A DNA stretch of 64,000 nucleotides from Nitrobacter sp035546855 (GTDB lineage Bacteria > Pseudomonadota > Alphaproteobacteria > Rhizobiales > Xanthobacteraceae): the NCBI GenBank assembly GCA_035546855.1, contig DASZVY010000013.1:20904-84903 (forward strand), given 5' to 3'. The position numbers and the translations under genes were made by a program. Every line of letters starts with the position of its first letter. The first letter of the stretch is position 1. The notes below the pieces were generated by a model. That model ran no database searches, was not told the DNA's origin, and saw nothing but the letters and a program-made list of their open reading frames with translations. This document shows positions 50,389 through 57,852 of this stretch, piece after piece.

Positions 50389-51177
50389 TTGCCGTTGAAC
50401 ATTTCCCTGATGCAGGAACTGCTCGCGCTGGGCTCGGGCGTGCTTGTGGGGTTTTCCCTCGGCCTGATCGGCGGCGGCGGATCGATCCTTGCGGTGCCGT
50501 TGATGGTATATGTCGTCGGCGTCCCCAATGCGCACGTCGCGATCGGCACCAGCGCCTTCGCGGTGGCGGTGAATGCGGCGATCAATCTGTTCGGCCACGC
50601 GCGCCGCGGCAACGTCCTCTGGTCCTGCGCGCTGCCGTTCGCGGCCGCGGGAATCGCCGGCGCCTTCATCGGCTCGGTTCTCGGCAAGATGCTCGACGGC
50701 CACAAGCTGCTGGCGCTGTTCGCGCTGCTGATGCTGGTGATCGCGGCCCTGATGTTGCGCACGCGCGCGCGGGTCGGCGACGGCGATGTGCGCCTCAGCA
50801 TGTCGAACCTGCCGGCGGTGCTCGGCCTCGGGCTCGGCACCGGAACGCTCTCGGGCTTCTTCGGGATCGGCGGCGGATTCCTGATCGTGCCGGCCCTGAT
50901 GCTTGCGACCGGCATGCCGATCCTGAGCGCGGTCGGGTCGTCGCTGGTCGCGGTGACGGCTTTCGGCGCGACGACGGCGGCGAGCTACGCCTGGTCGGGG
51001 CTGATCGTCTGGAAGCTGGCGTTGCTGTTCGTCATCGGCGGAATCGGCGGCGGCATGCTGGGCGGCCGGCTGGCCGGCGCCCTCGCGGTCCGGCGCGGCG
51101 CGCTGAATGCGACCTTTGCGGGTATCATTATTGCCGTGGCGCTCTATATGTTGGTACGCAGCCTTGCGGCATTGTGA
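50389..51177 (+). CDS. TSUP (TauE/SafE) family membrane transporter
   Basis: The 262-residue protein has about eight helices. The duplicated TauE/SafE motif is visible: GFSLGLIGGGGSILAVPLMVYVVGVPNAHVAIGTSAFAVAVNA in the first half and GTLSGFFGIGGGFLIVPALMLATGMPILSAVGSSLVAVTAFG in the second. The family exports sulfite, sulfoacetate or related anions. The start is uncertain: TTG at 50389 or 50395, or ATG at 50410; a CGAGG motif favours one of the TTG codons. It is followed by a DsbA-like gene 52 bases later. Confidence 0.9.
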   Translation: MPLNISLMQELLALGSGVLVGFSLGLIGGGGSILAVPLMVYVVGVPNAHVAIGTSAFAVAVNAAINLFGHARRGNVLWSCALPFAAAGIAGAFIGSVLGKMLDGHKLLALFALLMLVIAALMLRTRARVGDGDVRLSMSNLPAVLGLGLGTGTLSGFFGIGGGFLIVPALMLATGMPILSAVGSSLVAVTAFGATTAASYAWSGLIVWKLALLFVIGGIGGGMLGGRLAGALAVRRGALNATFAGIIIAVALYMLVRSLAAL

Positions 51178-51229
51178 TGTGTTGCTCCAGCGCGTCGTGC
51201 TACGAGGGACCTGCCGACCGGAGACCGGA

Positions 51230-51889
51230 ATGACGACCATCCGACATATCACCGCCCGTTTCGCTGCCACGCGCCGTCAGGCGCTCGGCCTGATCGGTGC
51301 GGGGACCGCGCTTGCGAGCCTGCCGGCCTTCGCCGAGGAGGAGCAGGTGCTCACCGAAGCGGGCGTGTTGCGGGACCCCGATATTCCGGTGGCGGGCAAC
51401 AAGAACGGCGACATCACGATTGTCGAATATTTCGACTACAACTGTCCGTATTGCCGCAAGCTCGCGCCGGAACTCGCCCAGGTGGTGTCCGACGACGGCA
51501 AGGTCCGCATGATCTTCAAGGACTGGCCGATCCTCGGGCCGGTGTCGGTCTATGCGGCGAAGATGGCGCTTGCCACCAAATATCAGGACAAGTTCGCCGA
51601 GGCGCATGAGGCGCTGATGGGCACCAGTTCGCGGCTGACGGAATCGCGCATCCAGGAACTGCTTGCCGCCGCCAGAATCGACGTCGACCGTGCGATGAAA
51701 GACGCGGGCGCGCACGAGGCCGAGATCACCGCCATCCTCAAGCGCAACAACGCGCAGGCGACCGCCTTCGGCTTCAACGGCACGCCCGCCTTCATCATCG
51801 GCAAGTTCCGCGTGCCGGGCGTGCTGACCATGGCGCAGTTCGAGCAGGCCATCGGCGACGCCCGCAAGGCGGCGGCCAAGCGGAAATAA
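51230..51889 (+). CDS. DsbA-family thiol-disulfide oxidoreductase
   Basis: The 219-residue precursor has a thioredoxin fold with active site C72-P-Y-C75 in YNCPYCRKLAPELAQ and the cis-proline loop FNGTPAFIIG near the end. It is of the DsbG/ScsC-like DsbA class. The signal sequence contains twin arginines (TRRQALGLIGAGTALASLPAFA), so export by Tat is plausible. ATG 51230 has GGAGA close upstream. DsbB is encoded 4 kb upstream. Confidence 0.9.
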   Translation: MTTIRHITARFAATRRQALGLIGAGTALASLPAFAEEEQVLTEAGVLRDPDIPVAGNKNGDITIVEYFDYNCPYCRKLAPELAQVVSDDGKVRMIFKDWPILGPVSVYAAKMALATKYQDKFAEAHEALMGTSSRLTESRIQELLAAARIDVDRAMKDAGAHEAEITAILKRNNAQATAFGFNGTPAFIIGKFRVPGVLTMAQFEQAIGDARKAAAKRK

Positions 51890-51898
51890 CGTCCGCGT

Positions 51899-52306
51899 TC
51901 AGGACTGCGGCGGCCAGGGCCGGTCGGGCCGGTAGAACAGCGCGAGCTGAAGGCTTTCGGCGATTCGTTCCGCCTTCTCCTTGTAGGCCGCGCGAACGGT
52001 CTCGTCGCACAATTCAAGGCAGGTCTCGTCGAACAGCTTTAGCCAGCGCCTGAACAGTTCCGGCTTCATGCCGGGCAATACCATGTGCTTCACGACAGGG
52101 TTGCCCTTGTAGCGGCCGGTGGTCAGCATCACCGATGACCAGAACGCATACATCTTCTCGAGATGGTGCGGCCAGTTGTCCTTGATCGCGCCATCGAAGA
52201 TCGGCCCGAGCTCGGGATCGGCCCGCACTTTCGTATAGAAGGCATCGACCAGTCGTCGAATGCCGTCCTCGGACACATGGTCCATTCGCTGGGCAGCAAG
52301 CATCAT
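51899..52306 (-). CDS. Group III truncated haemoglobin
   Basis: A 135-residue two-over-two globin. It has the VDAFYTKVRADPELGPIF helix A/B region, WPHHLEKMYAFWSSVMLTTGRYKG, and the proximal histidine H74 in NPVVKHMVLPGM followed by LFRRWLKLFDETC. Group III proteins react with NO or O2 and protect against nitrosative stress. The gene starts inside the stop of the preceding 60-codon gene (ATGA), so the two are translationally coupled. An NsrR-like palindrome lies upstream of the pair. Confidence 0.93.
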   Translation of the reverse strand: MMLAAQRMDHVSEDGIRRLVDAFYTKVRADPELGPIFDGAIKDNWPHHLEKMYAFWSSVMLTTGRYKGNPVVKHMVLPGMKPELFRRWLKLFDETCLELCDETVRAAYKEKAERIAESLQLALFYRPDRPWPPQS

Positions 52307-52485
52307 ACAATCACAGCCACGACGATGACGCCAAGAATGGTCCAGATCAGGGAATTGATCAGCATGCGCACCAGATCGCTGTGATCCCCGGTCTTCGCGT
52401 CCAGCCCGAGGGCGTGGCAGGCGGCGGTGCCGGGCCAGAGAAACGATCGCGCGACGTTGTCGCTGATATGGGCGGCTTTGCTCAT
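52303..52485 (-). CDS. Small single-helix membrane protein coupled to the haemoglobin
   Basis: A 60-residue protein with a soluble N-terminal half (HISDNVARSFLWPGTAACHALGL) and a C-terminal transmembrane helix (MLINSLIWTILGVIVVAVIV). AGGGAGC precedes the ATG at a good distance. It is the first gene of the haemoglobin operon and overlaps it by four bases. No family is recognised. It could anchor the globin or a partner at the membrane. Confidence 0.75.
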   Translation of the reverse strand: MSKAAHISDNVARSFLWPGTAACHALGLDAKTGDHSDLVRMLINSLIWTILGVIVVAVIV

Positions 52486-52541
52486 GGCATTGCTCCCTTT
52501 CTTCTAGCGGAGTGGATGACAGTAGTGCCGCGCGTGCTTAA

Positions 52542-52564
52542 AAGCAATATTCAAAATATATCTT
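52542..52564 (-). promoter_or_regulatory. NsrR-like 11-1-11 palindrome before the haemoglobin operon
   Basis: On the minus strand the 23-mer begins AAGATATATTT, has one central base, and ends in AATATTGCTT. It keeps the AAG and ATATT/AATAT arms of the NsrR (Rrf2 family) operator, which is AAGATGCATTT with dyad spacing 11-1-11. Eight of eleven base pairs are symmetric. It lies 57 bases upstream of the small membrane-protein start and inside a wider GCTTAAA/TTTAAGC dyad. NsrR releases DNA when it binds NO, which fits a globin operon. Confidence 0.55.
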
Positions 52565-52618
52565 TAAGCGCGGTCCGGAACGGGCGGGCATGCGTCTGAC
52601 CGAGCGTTGCCAGATGCC

Positions 52619-53719
52619 TCAGGCTGTCGCGTCCTGCAGCCATGCCAGAATGTCCGCGTTGATTTCGCGCGGATAGCTGTGGCTGAGGTCGTCGATCTCG
52701 CGAAGGCGGGTGTCGGCGCCGGCCGCCGACAGGGCATCGTTCGCCTGGCGGGCCACTTCAATGGGGAACATCCAGTCGAGCTTGCCGTGGACCTGATAGA
52801 CGGGTAAGCCGCGCAGCCGCTCCGCATCGGCCATCTCCGCCATCAGCGGATGGAAGGTGGCGGCCACGGGCGCCAGATGCGTGAACGGCGAGGTTCGTTC
52901 AAGGCCGCTGACATAGCAGAAAGTGCCGCCGTCGCTTATGCCGGTGAGCAGCAGGCGCGCCGGGTCGATCATCCATTTCGCGCGCACGCTGTCGAGAATG
53001 CGCTGGAGGCGGGGCGTGTCGTTGTCATCGCCCATCAGCGTCCAGGTCGATCCCGTAGCCGTCGGCGCGACGAGAATCGCGCCGTGGCCGCGGGCGTCGC
53101 GCAGCCAGTTCCACAGAAAGCTGCGGCCGCTGCCGCTTCCGCCGTGCAGCGCCATCACCAGCGGCCAGCGGCGGCCGGGCGTGTAATCTTCCGGCACGTA
53201 AAGCGAATAGCCGCCGCGCGCACCCGGTGGACCGTCATGGTGACTGACGCCGGTGCCGGGATGAACCGGTTTCGCGAAGCGCGCCAGTTGACGGGCATCC
53301 TCGCGCCGATCGGAATCGAGAAAGAACTGGCTGACCGGCGGCAATCGCGCGGCCAGCGGATACAGCGCCTCCTCGGCGCGCGGGAGGTTGCGCATCGCGC
53401 GGATGACATCCCGAAAGTCTCCGTTGCCGGCCGCGACGTCGCGCAGGCCCGTGAATCCGGCGAGCGCCGTGTCGCAGGCGGCTTCAAGCGGCGTGCGGAT
53501 GTCGTTGAACGTTTCGGGCCAGTGCGCGAGGCGCGACCGCTCCGCCTGCAGGGTGCGGTCCGGCGTTCCCGCGCGCTCCATGACCGCGCCGAACGCGGGC
53601 GGATGCATGTAGCGCGCGATGAAGGCGAGTGCTTCCAGCGTCTGCAGCAGCGGCGGCAGGATGGCGACGATGTTGTCGACAACGGCTTCGCCGGCGGGTG
53701 ACGGATCGGAAGGGAGCAT
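52619..53719 (-). CDS. Alpha/beta-hydrolase, esterase (PHB depolymerase/phospholipase-like)
   Basis: A 366-residue protein. After a helical N-terminal region (residues 10-130) comes a hydrolase domain with oxyanion motif LHGGSGSGRS. The nucleophile is S262 in GISDG, the acid D315 (HGKLDWMFP) and the base H347 (DDLSHSYP). No signal peptide is seen, so it is probably intracellular. The ATG at 53719 was used with AGGGAG just upstream. The substrate is unknown; carboxylesterase of the LpqC/PHB-depolymerase type is the closest fit. Confidence 0.82.
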   Translation of the reverse strand: MLPSDPSPAGEAVVDNIVAILPPLLQTLEALAFIARYMHPPAFGAVMERAGTPDRTLQAERSRLAHWPETFNDIRTPLEAACDTALAGFTGLRDVAAGNGDFRDVIRAMRNLPRAEEALYPLAARLPPVSQFFLDSDRREDARQLARFAKPVHPGTGVSHHDGPPGARGGYSLYVPEDYTPGRRWPLVMALHGGSGSGRSFLWNWLRDARGHGAILVAPTATGSTWTLMGDDNDTPRLQRILDSVRAKWMIDPARLLLTGISDGGTFCYVSGLERTSPFTHLAPVAATFHPLMAEMADAERLRGLPVYQVHGKLDWMFPIEVARQANDALSAAGADTRLREIDDLSHSYPREINADILAWLQDATA

Positions 53720-53745
53720 GGACGCCTCGCTGAAGCAAGTGTCCC

Positions 53746-53798
53746 GATTCCGAAGTTCGCAAGCGCTTGGAGCAGTCTTTGATGCGGACTTCGGAATC
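53746..53798. repeat. Inverted repeat in front of the esterase gene
   Basis: Arms GATTCCGAAGTTCGCA (53746-53761) and TGCGGACTTCGGAATC (53783-53798) have one mismatch and a 21-base loop. It lies 27 bases upstream of the esterase start. A similar single arm occurs at 50274, so this is a dispersed element rather than a unique operator. Confidence 0.65.
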
Positions 53799-53821
53799 AA
53801 AGGGCACGAGCAGATTTAATT

Positions 53822-53897
53822 CTCGTGTGGTTTTGGTTCAGACGATCGCTCGAGGGACTCGCAGAAAGTGAAGCGAACGTCTGAACCGCCACACGAG
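53822..53897. repeat. Long hairpin after the HtrA-like gene
   Basis: The arms CTCGTGTGG ... GGTTCAGACG (53822-53844) and CGTCTGAACC ... CCACACGAG (53878-53897) pair over 19 bases around a 33-base loop. They begin two bases after the stop codon of the HtrA-like gene. They could end or protect that transcript. The preceding element at 53746 lies immediately beside it. Confidence 0.6.
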
Positions 53898-53898
53898 C

Positions 53899-54870
53899 TC
53901 AGTGCAGCCTCGGTCCCTTCAGCATCTTCGCGCGGTCGGACGAGACCACCACCACGTCGAACGTGTCGCCCTCGCGATAGAGCGTGAGCGGCACGTCCAC
54001 GCCGGCGGAGCCGAGGGACCAGAGCGTGCGGTAGAATTGCGCCGAGTTCGATACCTTCTGGCCTTTCACCGCCAGGATGACATCGCCGGTGCGAAGTTCG
54101 GCGCGCGCCGCCGGTCCCTTCGACGCGAGGCCGACAACGACGATCCTGTCGTCGATCTCGGTCGCGTACATGCCGAGCCAGGGCCGCGCCGGTTTGTTGA
54201 CTTTGCCGAAGCGGCGCAAGTCGTCGAGCACGGGAGCGAGCAGATCGATCGGCACCACCATGTTGAGATGCTCGCTCTTGCCGGAGCGTTCGCGTTCGAG
54301 CTGCAGCGAGCCGATGCCGATCAATTCGCCGCGCGCCGAAAGCAATCCGGTTCCACCCCAGTTCGGATGCGCGGGGTAGGTGAAGATGGCGTCGTCGAGC
54401 AGATACTCCCAGTAGCCGGCGAATTCCTGGCGGGCGACGATGTGCCCGGCCAGCGATCGGGTCCGTCCGCCGACGCCGCCAAGTACGATACGATCGTCCA
54501 CGCGCGCCGCGGCGGAGGATCCGAGCGAAACCGGTTCGATATCGATCTTCCCGAGCGCCTGCACCAGTCCGAAGCCGCTGTCCTGGTCGAAGCCGAGCGC
54601 ATGTCCGGGCACCACCCGTCCATCGCCGAGATGCAGCCAGACCGTCTCCGCTTCGGTGATGAGGTAGCCGATGGTCAGCACCAGCCCGCTGTCGATCAGC
54701 ACACCGTTGCCGGCGCGCTCGGTTCCGAGCGTCTCGGCGGTGAAGGCGTCGGCCGGGATGATGCTGTGGATGCCGACCATCGCCGACAGCGTGCGGTCGA
54801 GATCGAAACTGTAATCCTCGGCGCGCGGTTGCGCGCTGGACGGCACCTTCCATTCGGTCAACGCTGCCAT
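53899..54870 (-). CDS. HtrA-like pseudoprotease with PDZ domain
   Basis: The 323-residue protein has trypsin-like HtrA architecture and a PDZ domain (about 230-305, beginning WLGMYATEI with GDVILAVKGQKV). All three catalytic positions look replaced. The His site is Y69 (LTIGYLI instead of TNAHVV). The Asp site is G99 (DSGFGLVQ). The Ser site is W171 (PNWGGTGL instead of GNSGGAL). The GxG framework and GELIGI strand are kept, so the fold is probably intact. No signal peptide is seen, so it may be cytoplasmic. The ATG at 54870 was chosen over a longer frame. It is a likely chaperone or scaffold rather than a protease. Confidence 0.82.
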   Translation of the reverse strand: MAALTEWKVPSSAQPRAEDYSFDLDRTLSAMVGIHSIIPADAFTAETLGTERAGNGVLIDSGLVLTIGYLITEAETVWLHLGDGRVVPGHALGFDQDSGFGLVQALGKIDIEPVSLGSSAAARVDDRIVLGGVGGRTRSLAGHIVARQEFAGYWEYLLDDAIFTYPAHPNWGGTGLLSARGELIGIGSLQLERERSGKSEHLNMVVPIDLLAPVLDDLRRFGKVNKPARPWLGMYATEIDDRIVVVGLASKGPAARAELRTGDVILAVKGQKVSNSAQFYRTLWSLGSAGVDVPLTLYREGDTFDVVVVSSDRAKMLKGPRLH

Positions 54871-55086
54871 GCGGTTCTCCCACGGATGCCGGTATCGATA
54901 TCGCGCCCCGGACGTTGCGATCTTAGGCCGCGAACGGCGGAGATCATAGCCGCCAGGATCGGGCTGCATCGCGGCGCCCCGATATCTCGATGGTCGCTGA
55001 CCCCTAGATGGATCGTCATGCGATACCCGTAAGCGCGCCCGCCCTATGGGATTGGGCCGAGCGGCAGCAGCGGTGGCACGCCCGCC

Positions 55087-55665
55087 CTACGGATCGAGTT
55101 CGGTGTCCCAATAGAGATAGTCGAGCCAGCTATCGTGCAGGTAGTTCGGCGGGAACAGCCGGCCGTTGCGGTGGAGCTGATGTACGGTCGGGGCAAAGGG
55201 CGTCTGCCTCGGAAACATCCGCGCCTGCTGCGGCGTCAGGCTGCCTTTGCGCAGATTGCACGGCGAGCAGGCTGCGACCACGTTGTCCCATGTGGTCTGG
55301 CCGCCCTTGCTGCGCGGAATCACGTGGTCGAAGGTGAGGTCGTCGGGGGCGCCGCAATACTGGCAGTGGAAGCGATCGCGCAGGAACACGTTGAATCGCG
55401 TGAAGGCCGGGTGGGTGGTCGGCTTGACGAAGGATTTCAGCGAGACGACGCTCGGCAGTTGCATTTCGAAGGTTGGGCTGCGCACCGCGCGATCGTAATG
55501 CTCGACGATGTTCACGCGGTCGAGAAACACCGCCTTGATCGCGTCCTGCCACGACCAAAGAGACAGCGGATAATAACTCAGCGGCCGGAAGTCCGCGTTC
55601 AACACCAGCACCGGCCAACCGCCTTGCGCGACGTGTGCGTTCAAATAGCGCTCCTGGAGCACCAT
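55087..55665 (-). CDS. HNH endonuclease
   Basis: The 192-residue protein has a zinc-binding HNH module: CQYCGAPDDLTFDHVIPRSKGG, then TWDNVVAACSPCNLRKGS, with two CxxC-type pairs and the active H in FDHVIP. The preceding N-terminal region (YLNAHVAQGGWPVLVLNADFRPLSYYPLSLWSWQDAIKAV) is the well-known conserved start of this widespread bacterial family. The biological role is not established; it is not part of an evident mobile element. Confidence 0.88.
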   Translation of the reverse strand: MVLQERYLNAHVAQGGWPVLVLNADFRPLSYYPLSLWSWQDAIKAVFLDRVNIVEHYDRAVRSPTFEMQLPSVVSLKSFVKPTTHPAFTRFNVFLRDRFHCQYCGAPDDLTFDHVIPRSKGGQTTWDNVVAACSPCNLRKGSLTPQQARMFPRQTPFAPTVHQLHRNGRLFPPNYLHDSWLDYLYWDTELDP

Positions 55666-56036
55666 CCGGCAAGGTGGAACCGGTCTGCCGGAACCTATGC
55701 TCTCTCTGGAGCCTGCGCGCGCTCGGACCGCAAAACCGGTATCCGCTTCTGCGGAGCGCGCGCGGGCTCCGTATTTGGCTGTGAAGCAGTTCGTACCGGC
55801 ATACTACAAGGTCCGCGACGGGATTGTGAAGGGCGTCGGCCGGCTTTTCCGGAAGGGCCGCCTCCGGCCGACGCATCCGAGGCGCAAGTGTGTCCGACGT
55901 TCGGACAGAAACAGTAGAAACAGTAAGGTAAAAATCCGAAATCCGAGTTGTTTTACTGGCCTGCGGACTTCGATACGGCTAAATCGCGCTATGGGGGGCG
56001 CGATACCGTCGACCCCTGATTCTCCGGACGTGACGA
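55666..56036. other. Spacer without a recognisable gene
   Basis: These 371 bases lie between the divergent HNH and ClC genes and must hold both promoters. No protein with recognisable features, tRNA or strong palindrome was seen. One 121-codon reading frame exists but is very Arg-rich and shows no features. GAAACAGTA is repeated twice near 55910-55930. Confidence 0.4.
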
Positions 56037-57800
56037 ATGTTTGCAGGTTTCCGTTTCGTTGAAGCGCCGAGACGGCTCAGGGCCTTCGTACGCGCTCACG
56101 AAGCGAGCCTCGTCCTGCTGGCCGCCCTGATCGGCCTGATCGGTGGCCTCGCGGTCGGAATCATGGGCGTCGCGGTTGCCGGGCTGCACGAACTGCTTTT
56201 CCATATTCCGGCGGGCGAACATCTTTCCAGCCAGACCAAGGTCGATCCGATCCGGGCCATCGTGGTGCCGACCGTTGGAGGGTTGCTTCTCGGCATCGCG
56301 TTCCTGCTGCTGCTGCGCTGGCGGCCGGCACGCGAGGTCGACCCGATCGAGGCCAATGCGCTGCACGGCGGGCGAATGTCGTTTCGCGGCAGCGTCATCG
56401 TGGCCTTGCAGACCATCTGGTCGAGCGGCGTCGGCGCCTCGGTCGGCCTCGAGGCCGGCTACACCCAACTGGCCAGCGGCCTCGGCGCCTCGATCGGGCG
56501 CGCGTTCCACCTGCGCCGCGCCGACCAGCGGATCGTGGTCGGTTGCGGCGCCGCCGCGGCCATCGCCGGCGCGTTCGGAGCGCCGCTGGCGGGCGCCTTC
56601 TACGCCTTCGAACTGGTGATCGGCGGCTATACCCCGGCGAGCCTGACGCCCGTGGGGGTCTCCGCGGTGATCGGCTATCTGGTCGCCCACAGCTTCCTGC
56701 CGATGTCGCTGGGTGTCGCGGTCGGCCCGTTCGGCATCGTGTTCGGTCACGATCTCGCCATCGCGGCGCTGCTGGGGCTGCTCGCCGCGCTGACCGGCAT
56801 CGGCATCATGTGCGGTGTCGCCCTCTGCGAGGCGGCGATGACGAGCACACGGCTGTGGCCGCCGCTGCGCCCGATGATCGGCGGATTGTGCGTGGGGCTT
56901 CTGGCGCTGGTGACGCCGCAGGTCCTGTCATCCGGCCATGGCGCGCTGTTCTATTCCGGCTTCCTGCCGATGACGATCGGAACGATCGCGACGGTATTCC
57001 TTTTGAAATCGCTGGCCTCGATCGCCTCGCTCGGCACCGGGTTCCGCGGGGGCCTGTTCTTCGCGACTCTGCTGCTCGGCGCCTTGGGAGGGCGGTTGTT
57101 CGCGGCCGGGTTCGATGCCGCGTGGCCGAGCCTCGGCCTCGACCTCGATCCGAACATCTACGCCGTGATCGGCATGAGCGCATTGTCGGCCTCCGTGATC
57201 GGCGGTCCGCTGACCATGTCATTCATCGCGCTGGAGTCCACCGGCAACTTGTGGCTGACATCGGCAGTGCTGATCGCGGTCATCATCTCGACCCAGATCA
57301 CGCGCGAGCTGTTCGGCTATTCGTTCGCGACATGGCGCATGCACCTGCGGGGCGAGACCATCCGCAGCGCCGCCGACGTCGGCTGGATTCGCGACCTCAC
57401 CGTCCGCACCATGATGCGGCCCGAGGTCGAGACCGTCAATTCGACCATGCCGATGGACGAATTCCGCGCCAAGTTTCCGCTCGGCTCCAAGACCCAGGTG
57501 GTCGCGGTCGACGCCGAAGGCCGTTATGCCGGCCTGGCGCTGGTGGCGGATGCCCATGCCAACGACCTCGAAGCCACCGAGCTGGACAGCATCCTGCATT
57601 GCCGGGACGTCGTGCTGCATCCCTCCATGAACATCCAGCAGGCCGCGGCCGTGTTCGACGCCGCCGAGGCCGAATCCCTTGCGGTGGTCGAGCCCGACGG
57701 TCAGCGCCGCGTGGTCGGGGTCCTTTCGGAGAGTCACGCGATGCGCCGCTATGCCGAGGAATCCGAGCGGCGGCGGCGGGAAGTGCTCGGCGAGGCCTGA
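56037..57800 (+). CDS. Divergent ClC-family protein with C-terminal CBS-like region
   Basis: The 587-residue protein has a ClC-type membrane core in residues 20-430 and a regulatory tail with two CBS-like segments (about 440-560). The usual filter motifs are altered: GREGP is VGLEAG (gating E139 retained), GSGIP is absent from the equivalent loop (around 102-112), and GGIFSP is GGLFFA. Ion selectivity may therefore differ from the canonical ClC at 36734. It is not a close match to the fluoride-specific filter either. The start ATG follows a weak GGA. Confidence 0.85.
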   Translation: MFAGFRFVEAPRRLRAFVRAHEASLVLLAALIGLIGGLAVGIMGVAVAGLHELLFHIPAGEHLSSQTKVDPIRAIVVPTVGGLLLGIAFLLLLRWRPAREVDPIEANALHGGRMSFRGSVIVALQTIWSSGVGASVGLEAGYTQLASGLGASIGRAFHLRRADQRIVVGCGAAAAIAGAFGAPLAGAFYAFELVIGGYTPASLTPVGVSAVIGYLVAHSFLPMSLGVAVGPFGIVFGHDLAIAALLGLLAALTGIGIMCGVALCEAAMTSTRLWPPLRPMIGGLCVGLLALVTPQVLSSGHGALFYSGFLPMTIGTIATVFLLKSLASIASLGTGFRGGLFFATLLLGALGGRLFAAGFDAAWPSLGLDLDPNIYAVIGMSALSASVIGGPLTMSFIALESTGNLWLTSAVLIAVIISTQITRELFGYSFATWRMHLRGETIRSAADVGWIRDLTVRTMMRPEVETVNSTMPMDEFRAKFPLGSKTQVVAVDAEGRYAGLALVADAHANDLEATELDSILHCRDVVLHPSMNIQQAAAVFDAAEAESLAVVEPDGQRRVVGVLSESHAMRRYAEESERRRREVLGEA

Positions 57801-57852
57801 GATCGGCTCCGGCCGGGGCGAGACCTGCATGACGGGTGGACCGCCTCCGAGT

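Noticed and set aside
53899..54870. Active HtrA/DegP serine protease
   Set aside because: None of the His, Asp and Ser positions of the triad is kept in the visible motifs.
55697..56062. A 121-codon plus-strand protein before the ClC gene
   Set aside because: It has Arg-rich composition, no ribosome-binding site or family motif, and overlaps the ClC start.
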